A stretch of 64,000 bases of DNA. It comes from Rhodocaloribacter litoris. GTDB lineage: Bacteria; Bacteroidota; Rhodothermia; Rhodothermales; ISCAR-4553. Shown here piece by piece: positions 33,533-39,157 of this stretch (position 1 is the stretch's first letter; each line of letters begins with the position of its first letter). The DNA lies in the NCBI RefSeq assembly GCF_011682235.2, contig NZ_CP076718.1, forward strand, positions 1,890,058 through 1,954,057, written 5' to 3'. The notes under the pieces were generated by a model. That model saw only the letters and a list, made by a program, of their open reading frames with translations, did not search any database and had not been told where the DNA came from. The translations under genes were made by a program, and so were the position numbers.

Positions 33533-34768
33533 TCAAAGGGTGGCCATGAAGCGCAGGCCGAGGACGAGGGCGTTCCCCCGGGCCGGGTTCGTGTCCGGGT
33601 TGACGACGTACTGGAGGTCGGCCTGGAGAGCCAGGCGGGCCGAGAAGAGGGCCAGGTAGGTCAGTTCGAACGTCGTCTCGGCCCGTTCGACGGGTTGCCC
33701 GGCCTGCCGCTGGGCCCGGCGGTAGGGGGTGCCGTTGTACGCCGAGGCCAGGGCCAGCCCCAGGCGGTCGTCGTCGCGTCCCCGGAAGGGACCGGTGTAG
33801 ACGATCCCGGCTCCCAGATAGGCTCCGAAGCGGTTGACCCGGGCATGGGCCGCGCCCAGCCGCACGAAGACGGCGAGCCCGCCCGTGCCGCCGGGTTCGC
33901 GATACGGCTGCCATTCGCCCAGCAGGTAGGCGCCCCGGCTCCGCGCCTGCTCCCCGGGCCGGCCCAGCACGTCGAACGCGGCCGTGTACATCCAGGCCCC
34001 GAGGCCCAGCCGGGCCCGGTACACCGGCTCGCCGAGCCGCGAGACCCGCCGTCGCGGAACGGGCGCCGTGCCTTCCCTCATCCCATCGAAGAACAGGCCT
34101 GTTTCGGCCGCCAGCAGAAGCCCGTCCTCCCGGCCGAAACGGATCCGGGTGCCGTGCGGCCGGGCCGGATCCCCGGGCACGCCGTCCAGCGCGACGGCCT
34201 GCACGTACAGGGCATCGACCGGCAACCACTTGACCCGTGCCCCCACCGACGTGTGCGGAAAGATGGAAGGCCCGTTCTTCCCGCTCTGCGAAAAGTCGGG
34301 CCCGATGCCGTGCGAGCTGTTGATGAACAGCGCGGCGGTGCGGATGAGGTCGAACTCCGTGTTCAGGTCGTAGAGCCCGAGCAGCACCGAGAGGCGACCG
34401 TCGTCGCGCAAGTGCTGAAGCCAGGCTTCGTAGAGCTGCCAGGCGGTCGGCGCCTCGATGTTGTTGACGCCCTGGGCGTCGCCGGCCAGCCGCGAAGGAT
34501 GCCCTCCCTGGTTGCCCAGACCGTAGAGAAACAGGTGCGTCCGCGACCAGCCCAGCAGATGCTCCAGATCGAGGGCAAGGGTCACGTCGAAGTTGTCCAG
34601 GTATACCACGTCCCGGCGCAGCCCACCGGCCAGGTTACCGAAGACATCGCCCGTGTAGCTTGCCTCGACGTGAAAGGCCGGCGCGGGCTGGGCCGGGGCC
34701 GGATCGGCAAGGAGCAAAAGACAGGAAAACCCCAGGAATACCCTGTGCTTCATGGCTTCGGTTTTCAT
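33533..34768 (-). CDS. OprB-family carbohydrate porin
   Basis: The 411-residue outer-membrane protein has a signal peptide ending PAPAQ. The OprB landmarks follow: LYGLGNQGGHPSRLAGDAQGV, NIEAPTAWQLYEAWLQH, LLGLYDLNTEFD and SSHGIGPDFSQSG, and then repeated amphipathic strands up to the terminal LGLRFMATL. It should let sugars or other small solutes diffuse. The frame extends to 34846; ATG 34768 (or 34753) gives the signal peptide. It is divergent from the first Asp23 operon, and the shared intergenic region holds phased TTTAA boxes for both. Confidence 0.82.
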   Translation of the reverse strand: MKTEAMKHRVFLGFSCLLLLADPAPAQPAPAFHVEASYTGDVFGNLAGGLRRDVVYLDNFDVTLALDLEHLLGWSRTHLFLYGLGNQGGHPSRLAGDAQGVNNIEAPTAWQLYEAWLQHLRDDGRLSVLLGLYDLNTEFDLIRTAALFINSSHGIGPDFSQSGKNGPSIFPHTSVGARVKWLPVDALYVQAVALDGVPGDPARPHGTRIRFGREDGLLLAAETGLFFDGMREGTAPVPRRRVSRLGEPVYRARLGLGAWMYTAAFDVLGRPGEQARSRGAYLLGEWQPYREPGGTGGLAVFVRLGAAHARVNRFGAYLGAGIVYTGPFRGRDDDRLGLALASAYNGTPYRRAQRQAGQPVERAETTFELTYLALFSARLALQADLQYVVNPDTNPARGNALVLGLRFMATL

Positions 34769-34837
34769 GCGGTCTCGTGGGTCCCCCTCGTTTCTGACCC
34801 GTTGCCCTCCAAGCTCACACCGGGGTGCGAGACAAGG

Positions 34838-34854
34838 TTTAAACACGCATTAAA
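34838..34854 (-). promoter_or_regulatory. 11-bp phased TTTAA boxes, porin side (site A)
   Basis: On the minus strand TTTAAT (34854-34849) and TTTAAA (34843-34838) begin 11 bases apart, about 70 bases before the porin start. Direct repeats with an 11-bp period are the target form of PhoB/OmpR-type winged-helix regulators. Confidence 0.5.
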
Positions 34855-34909
34855 ATAACGCCTTGAACGGACCGGCGACAGCCCACCCGGAGGCGACAAA
34901 CAATCGTGT

Positions 34910-34926
34910 TTTAATCCCGCTTTAAT
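34910..34926 (+). promoter_or_regulatory. 11-bp phased TTTAA boxes, first Asp23 operon (site B)
   Basis: TTTAAT (34910-34915) and TTTAAT (34921-34926) are identical and exactly 11 bases apart, 71 bases before the first Asp23-like gene. The 19-base block TTTTAATCCCGCTTTAATG is nearly repeated at site C (36752-36770). Confidence 0.55.
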
Positions 34927-34997
34927 GCTTTCCGCACCCTTTTGCCCGATGTTGGGTCGTCGAAAGAGACCCGTAGCTGAAGAGCCGGTGACAACGT

Positions 34998-35456
34998 ATG
35001 ACGTTGACGACCCGCCTGCCCGAGGGGCGCTTGCGCATATCGGAGGCCGTGCTGGACAAGATGGTGATCGCCGAGGCGCAGCAGGTGCCGGGCGTGGTGG
35101 ACGTGCACGGCTGGCTCCTGGGCGCCGCGCTGGGCAGCGTGGCAGGCAGTGTGGTGGGGTTCGTCGAAGGAGGACCGATCGGGGCCGTCGTCGGCGGCAC
35201 GATGGGATCCGCCCTCGGCGCCACGGCCGGTCATCTGATCGAACAGCACCGGGACCAGCGTCGCCTCTTCGAGGTGGGGAAAGCCCGGCCGAGCATCCGG
35301 CTGCGCCTGACCGGCGCCTACGGGGCCGACCTGCGTGCCGTGGCCGCCTCGGTGCGCCAACGGGTACGCGAGACGGTGACCACCCTCACCGGGCTGGACG
35401 TGGCCCGGGTGGATGTGGAGTTCGTGGAGATCGCCCCGCCGGCCCGCTCCCTATGA
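34998..35456 (+). CDS. Asp23-like protein split by a glycine-zipper membrane insert
   Basis: In this 152-residue protein the Asp23 fold is recognisable in two halves: GRLRISEAVLDKMVIAEAQQ (residues 10-29) and, after an insert, SIRLRLTGAYGADLRAVAAS with a TGLDVARVDVEFVEI end (~98-147). Between them lie ~45 residues rich in G-x3-G (LLGAALGSVAGSVV, GGPIGAVVGGTMGSALG), a glycine zipper like those that pack in membranes. Asp23 proteins normally are soluble and tethered by AmaP, so this one may anchor itself. The next gene overlaps the stop by four bases, and boxes B precede the operon. Confidence 0.68.
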   Translation: MTLTTRLPEGRLRISEAVLDKMVIAEAQQVPGVVDVHGWLLGAALGSVAGSVVGFVEGGPIGAVVGGTMGSALGATAGHLIEQHRDQRRLFEVGKARPSIRLRLTGAYGADLRAVAASVRQRVRETVTTLTGLDVARVDVEFVEIAPPARSL

Positions 35457-35815
35457 CGAGATCCGTGAAACCCGATCCCTGGCTGGCGGCCGCCCGGCAC
35501 CTGGCCGAGGTGGCCCGGTCCCATCCCGGGGTGGCCGGCCTGGCCGAAAGCGGCCCGGTCGAGACGCGGGGACGCGGCGCCCCGGTGCGGGGCATAGCCC
35601 TGCGGGCCGGGGAAGAACGAGCCGTTGCCACCGTGGCCGTGACGCTCCACACCGGCGCCGTGACCGAAGCCGGAGGCCTCACCCCACTCGTGCGCTCCCT
35701 GCGGCACGCCCTCCTGGACGGCTGGCGCCGGCTCGACACCGGCCTGCCCCTGGACCTGCACGTGCAGGTACTCGACCTCGTTCCTCCCGGACCCGCCCCC
35801 GCTTCCTCATCATGA
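35453..35815 (+). CDS. divergent Asp23-like protein
   Basis: The 120-residue protein contains HLAEVARSHPGVAGLAESGP, then RGIALRAGEERAVATVAVTL and a C-terminal DLHVQVLDLVPP. This strand order and the invariant PGVA-L near the start resemble the short second Asp23 paralogue found in actinobacterial Asp23 operons. There are no membrane segments. It overlaps both neighbours by ATGA, so the three products are probably made in fixed ratio and form one complex (inference). Confidence 0.55.
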   Translation: MTRSVKPDPWLAAARHLAEVARSHPGVAGLAESGPVETRGRGAPVRGIALRAGEERAVATVAVTLHTGAVTEAGGLTPLVRSLRHALLDGWRRLDTGLPLDLHVQVLDLVPPGPAPASSS

Positions 35816-36414
35816 ACCACGAAAACGCCCTCGAACTGCTCCGACGCCTGCTCGTGGCGCTGCTGGGCGGGCTGTGGCTCGCTGCCGGTGTGCTGGTGTT
35901 CCTCCATGCCATGGAGATGACCGGGCCGGTCGTATGGGTCCGGGGCGGCTTCACCCTCGTGCTGAACCTGGCCGAACAGCCTTTCGGGACGGTGCTCACG
36001 TGGGCAGCACTCGCCGTCTGGGCCATCCTCGCCGGCCTGCTGCTCCTGGCCCTGGCCCTGATGCGCGTCGCGGACGAAGGGCGCCGCATCGTGTTGCGCG
36101 GCACAGCGCCCAACGGCTTCTATGGCGGCGGCCAGCTCACCGTGGCCCAGCGAAGCCTCGAAGCCCTGGCCGCCTACACGGCCGAACGCGTCGACGGTGT
36201 GCGCGAGGCCCGCCCGCGGCTGCGCCTCCGTCGCAAGGGGTGGCACATCGCGTGCCGCGTCACGCTGGCCCCGGACGCCGCCCTGCCCGACGTGTCAACC
36301 CGGCTGAAGACGGCCCTGCACGACGCCATCGAGCACCACACCGGCCTGCCCGTCGCACGCGTCGACATCGATGCCCAGCTGCACGCCATCGACGCCCACC
36401 GGCGCGTGCGATGA
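35812..36414 (+). CDS. amaP: AmaP-like membrane anchor
   Basis: The 200-residue protein has two transmembrane helices (about residues 12-33 and 62-87) joined by a short loop, then a soluble domain with GGQLTVAQRSLEALAAYTAE, REARPRLRLRRKGWHIACRV and HHTGLPVARVDIDAQLH. This is the layout of AmaP, which tethers Asp23 to the cytoplasmic membrane in Gram-positives; its C-terminal half is itself Asp23-like. It overlaps the upstream gene by four bases. A DUF2273-like gene follows 46 bases later. Confidence 0.66.
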   Translation: MNHENALELLRRLLVALLGGLWLAAGVLVFLHAMEMTGPVVWVRGGFTLVLNLAEQPFGTVLTWAALAVWAILAGLLLLALALMRVADEGRRIVLRGTAPNGFYGGGQLTVAQRSLEALAAYTAERVDGVREARPRLRLRRKGWHIACRVTLAPDAALPDVSTRLKTALHDAIEHHTGLPVARVDIDAQLHAIDAHRRVR

Positions 36415-36460
36415 GCCTGCCCGCCCGCATCCCTCCACCCCGTTCAACCCTCACGTGATT

Positions 36461-36739
36461 ATGGGACCTGGCGATCCCTTTACCGCAACCCGGCCCGATC
36501 TCGATGCAGACGAACGCCCGGTGCCGGAAGCCAGCCGGGGACTCCCCCGCTTGCACCTGTTGATCGGCCTGGTGACGGGGCTGGTCTTCGGCGTGCTGGT
36601 GCTGCTCGGCCTCCTCCTCGAAGGGCTCTTCGTGCTCCTGTGCGGCCTCCTGGGTGCCGGCATCGCGTGGGTGCTGCACGGTACCCTCACCGGCCGGCTG
36701 GACTTCGGAGCCGCCTGGCGGGCCCTCCGCCGGCAATGA
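36461..36739 (+). CDS. small membrane protein, DUF2273-like
   Basis: The 92-residue protein has a polar, acidic N terminus and a hydrophobic hairpin of about 45 residues (LLIGLVTGLVFGVLVLLGLL then LFVLLCGLLGAGIAWVLHG), ending in a short basic tail (RALRRQ). Position and topology match the DUF2273 small membrane protein that accompanies asp23 and amaP elsewhere, but sequence similarity is too weak by eye for a firm call. ATG 36461 was chosen as the first start before the hydrophobic part. Confidence 0.55.
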   Translation: MGPGDPFTATRPDLDADERPVPEASRGLPRLHLLIGLVTGLVFGVLVLLGLLLEGLFVLLCGLLGAGIAWVLHGTLTGRLDFGAAWRALRRQ

Positions 36740-36741
36740 CC

Positions 36742-36769
36742 TTTAAGCGGCTTTTAATCCCGCTTTTAT
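36742..36769 (+). promoter_or_regulatory. three phased TTTAA-like boxes before the canonical Asp23 gene (site C)
   Basis: TTTAAG (36742), TTTAAT (36753) and TTTTAT (36764) start every 11 bases, about 100 bases before the Asp23 gene. The centre nearly duplicates site B, which implies that this gene has its own regulated promoter despite lying behind the first operon. Confidence 0.55.
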
Positions 36770-36868
36770 GTTCGACCGACCCGAACCGCACGATTTTTCT
36801 TTCCCCGGGCCCCGGAAATGCTCCGGGGACCCCACACCCGACATCAGCAGCAACCCGGAGGACGATCC

Positions 36869-37351
36869 ATGGCAACGGCAACGAAAAACAAGGAAACCGA
36901 CGTGGCCCCGGCGAAAAAAACGTCCGTAAACGCCATCGAAGGGGCCTCCGTCACGCAGGACGAGTCCGGTCAGACGATCATCCGCAACCAGGTGGTCGCC
37001 AAGATCGCGAGCCTGGCCGTGCGCGAGATCGAAGGCGTCCACAGGCTCGTACCCTTCGGTGCCACGCAGTCCGTCGTCTCGCTGGCCAAGACGGTCACGG
37101 GGGGGACGATGCGGGACCTGGGCGTGCAGGTGGAAGTCGGCACGCGCGAGGCGGCCATCGACGTGCGCATCGTCGTCGACTACGGCGTCAGCATTCCGGC
37201 CATTGCCGAGGCCATCCGCCGCAACGTGGCCGAACGCGTCGAGGAAATGACGGGGCTGAAGGTGGTGGAGATCAACATCGACGTGGTGGACCTGTATTTC
37301 GGCGAGGAAGAAGAAGAGGTGGAAGAAGCCGCCGAGCCCCGCGTGCACTGA
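36869..37351 (+). CDS. Asp23/Gls24 family envelope stress protein
   Basis: This 160-residue protein is the canonical member. After a lysine-rich disordered N terminus come TIIRNQVVAKIASLAVREIEG, LGVQVEVGTREAAIDVRIVV and VVDYGVSIPAIAEAIRRNVA, then VEEMTGLKVVEINIDVVDLYF, and an acidic tail (GEEEEEVEEAAEP). In Gram-positives Asp23 is an abundant protein under the membrane whose loss induces cell-wall stress genes. The ATG has a GGAGG site six bases upstream. It has its own phased boxes (site C) and is followed by two strong hairpins. Confidence 0.85.
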   Translation: MATATKNKETDVAPAKKTSVNAIEGASVTQDESGQTIIRNQVVAKIASLAVREIEGVHRLVPFGATQSVVSLAKTVTGGTMRDLGVQVEVGTREAAIDVRIVVDYGVSIPAIAEAIRRNVAERVEEMTGLKVVEINIDVVDLYFGEEEEEVEEAAEPRVH

Positions 37352-37370
37352 AGCCGTTTCGGGCGGGCAT

Positions 37371-37435
37371 GGGGTGCCGTCGGCGGAACCCGGCACCCCG
37401 GTGTGGCGCCGTACCCGGCTCGTTCGGGTACGGCG
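37371..37435. terminator. two tandem hairpins between convergent genes
   Basis: GGGGTGCCG/CGGCACCCC (37371-37379, 37391-37399) and CGCCGTACCCG/CGGGTACGGCG (37407-37417, 37425-37435) are perfect stems in the gap between the Asp23 gene and the convergent regulator. T-runs are poor, so termination by stem strength or Rho is likely. Confidence 0.5.
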
Positions 37436-37436
37436 T

Positions 37437-38405
37437 TCACGTCGCGTGCCGGCTCACCTGGAGCCGGTAGCCCCGGCCCCGCACCGTCTGGATGACGCCT
37501 TTGAGCCCCTGCTCGGCCAGCTTGCGCCGCACGAAGTGCATGTAGACGTCGACCATGTTCGTGCCGGTGTCGAAGTTGAGCCCCCAGACCGCATCCAGGA
37601 TCTGATCGCGCGAGCAGACCTCCCCGGGATGCTGCATCAGATAGTGCAGCAGGTCGAACTCCTTGGGCGTCAGTTCCACCTCGCGCTCGTGGATGAAGAA
37701 ACGGAAGCCGTCCACGTCGAGGCGCAGGGGACCGCACACGAGCACCGACGGGTTACCGGATTCGGGCGGCACCGGCGCCAGCGCGTCCTCGATCTCACGC
37801 GCCACGGCCCCGACGATCTCGCGGGCGTGCTCCGGCGGAGGCGGTTCGGGGGGTGAGGCGGGCTTCCGGTCGGGGGGAGAAGACGGCCTGCCGCCCGTGC
37901 GTCCGGACGCAGGCAGCAGCGTCTCCGGGGCGGTCGCGGCCTGCTCCTCGAGCCGCTGGAGCCGTTTTCTGATCCGCCGTGCCGTGGCCCGGCGCACGGA
38001 CCGGATGAGCCGCCGGTAGGCCGCGGCACGGGCCTGGAGCAACGGCAGGTAGAGCGGAAAGGAGGCCACATCGTCGACGCCCGAGGCCAGCGCGGCGATC
38101 ATCTCGTCCTGCCCGCCCCCGGCGCACAGGGCCAGCAACGGCACCGGCGCCGCCCGGCGGATGTGATGGCAGAGGGCCTGGAGCCGCGCCGCGCGCATCG
38201 CCTCCCAGTGTACCAGCACCACATCCACCTTGCGAAGCCCCGCCACCAGCTCGCGCCCGCGCTCCGAGAGCTGCTGCCGCTCGTCCAGCAAGGCGTCCGG
38301 CGCAAACACCCGCACCTCGTGCGGCGGCGGGCAGGCCAGGCGCACCGCCTGCTCCACCTGCGCCTCCTCCGTGACGAGACAGACCAGAAGGGGATGATCA
38401 TACAT
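37437..38405 (-). CDS. OmpR/PhoB-type regulator with a pseudo-receiver domain
   Basis: The 322-residue protein has a C-terminal winged helix (~221-318; VELTPKEFDLLHYLMQHPGE, RGRGYRL) typical of OmpR/PhoB DNA binding. The N-terminal ~130 residues fit the receiver fold, but key residues are replaced. The phospho-acceptor position in DVVLVHWEAM is His66, the Thr/Ser position is Cys94 (LLALCA), and the invariant Lys is missing in DDVASFPLY. A long basic then Pro-rich linker (~132-195) joins the domains. It should bind DNA without aspartyl phosphorylation. No histidine kinase is adjacent. The phased TTTAA boxes around it are candidate targets. Confidence 0.8.
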   Translation of the reverse strand: MYDHPLLVCLVTEEAQVEQAVRLACPPPHEVRVFAPDALLDERQQLSERGRELVAGLRKVDVVLVHWEAMRAARLQALCHHIRRAAPVPLLALCAGGGQDEMIAALASGVDDVASFPLYLPLLQARAAAYRRLIRSVRRATARRIRKRLQRLEEQAATAPETLLPASGRTGGRPSSPPDRKPASPPEPPPPEHAREIVGAVAREIEDALAPVPPESGNPSVLVCGPLRLDVDGFRFFIHEREVELTPKEFDLLHYLMQHPGEVCSRDQILDAVWGLNFDTGTNMVDVYMHFVRRKLAEQGLKGVIQTVRGRGYRLQVSRHAT

Positions 38406-38484
38406 GAAAGACTCGCTGGATCGCCGGGAATCCGGAAAGGGAAAGATTAAAGGAATCGATGCATTCCGACAAATCGCCCCGGAC

Positions 38485-38512
38485 TTTAACGACAGTTTAA
38501 TTTCCGTTTAAG
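38485..38512 (+). promoter_or_regulatory. three phased TTTAA boxes between regulator and barrel cluster (site D)
   Basis: TTTAAC (38485), TTTAAT (38496) and TTTAAG (38507) start exactly every 11 bases in the 192-base divergent gap. Their orientation points to the lipoprotein/barrel/OmpA cluster, and the site also lies about 80 bases before the regulator start, allowing autoregulation. Confidence 0.6.
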
Positions 38513-38597
38513 GTTCACAGCGCAAAGAACGTCCAAATTACTTCCATCTCAGGTTTTCGAGCCCCTCCGGGGTCCTGAGGACGGTTCCGCCCACACC

Positions 38598-39122
38598 ATG
38601 ACACCGAAGATTATGAACGACCTACGTGCTCTCGGAAGCCGGTTGGCGCTTCCCGGCGTGTTGCTTTTGCTGTTGACCCTCTCGGCCTGCGACAGCAGCG
38701 ACACCGTGGATTTCGACGCCGTTGCGGGCGAGTACGTTTTTACACGCTTCGAGTTCAACCCGGCCTCCAGCCTGCTCCAGCCGCTCGACGTGCTCGACAC
38801 GCTGGTGACCTCCAACACACGGCTCCAGCTGTTCTCGAGCGGTCGTTTCACGCTCATGTACCAGTTCGTCGGCGGCCCGGCCGAGTTCATCGGCGGCGAC
38901 TACACGGCCACCAGCGCCCGCGTCCGCCTCAAAGGCAACGCCGACGAGAAACGGTTCTACGAGGCGCTGCTGCTCAGCAACGAGTTCACGCTGAACCGTG
39001 AAGGCGACAACGTGCTCACGGCCGACATCGAACGGGAGGTCAACCTGGAGCAGTTCTCCCGCCGCTACGAAGGCCTCACGGCCGTCAAAGGTACGCTCTC
39101 GCTGCGACTGCAGCGGCAGTAG
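38598..39122 (+). CDS. small lipoprotein of unknown function
   Basis: The 174-residue protein has a lipobox LTLSAC (Cys about residue 31). The mature part is a compact beta-rich domain (EYVFTRFEFNPASS, LQLFSSGRFTLMYQFVGG, EFTLNREGDNVLTADI) that recalls lipocalin-like folds, but I cannot assign a family. ATG 38598 or 38613 may be the start. It is the first gene behind boxes D and lies 35 bases before the barrel protein, so it is probably in the same operon. Confidence 0.6.
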   Translation: MTPKIMNDLRALGSRLALPGVLLLLLTLSACDSSDTVDFDAVAGEYVFTRFEFNPASSLLQPLDVLDTLVTSNTRLQLFSSGRFTLMYQFVGGPAEFIGGDYTATSARVRLKGNADEKRFYEALLLSNEFTLNREGDNVLTADIEREVNLEQFSRRYEGLTAVKGTLSLRLQRQ

Positions 39123-39157
39123 CCTCGCCGCCCCCTGCCCAAACCGCGATCGAGCAT

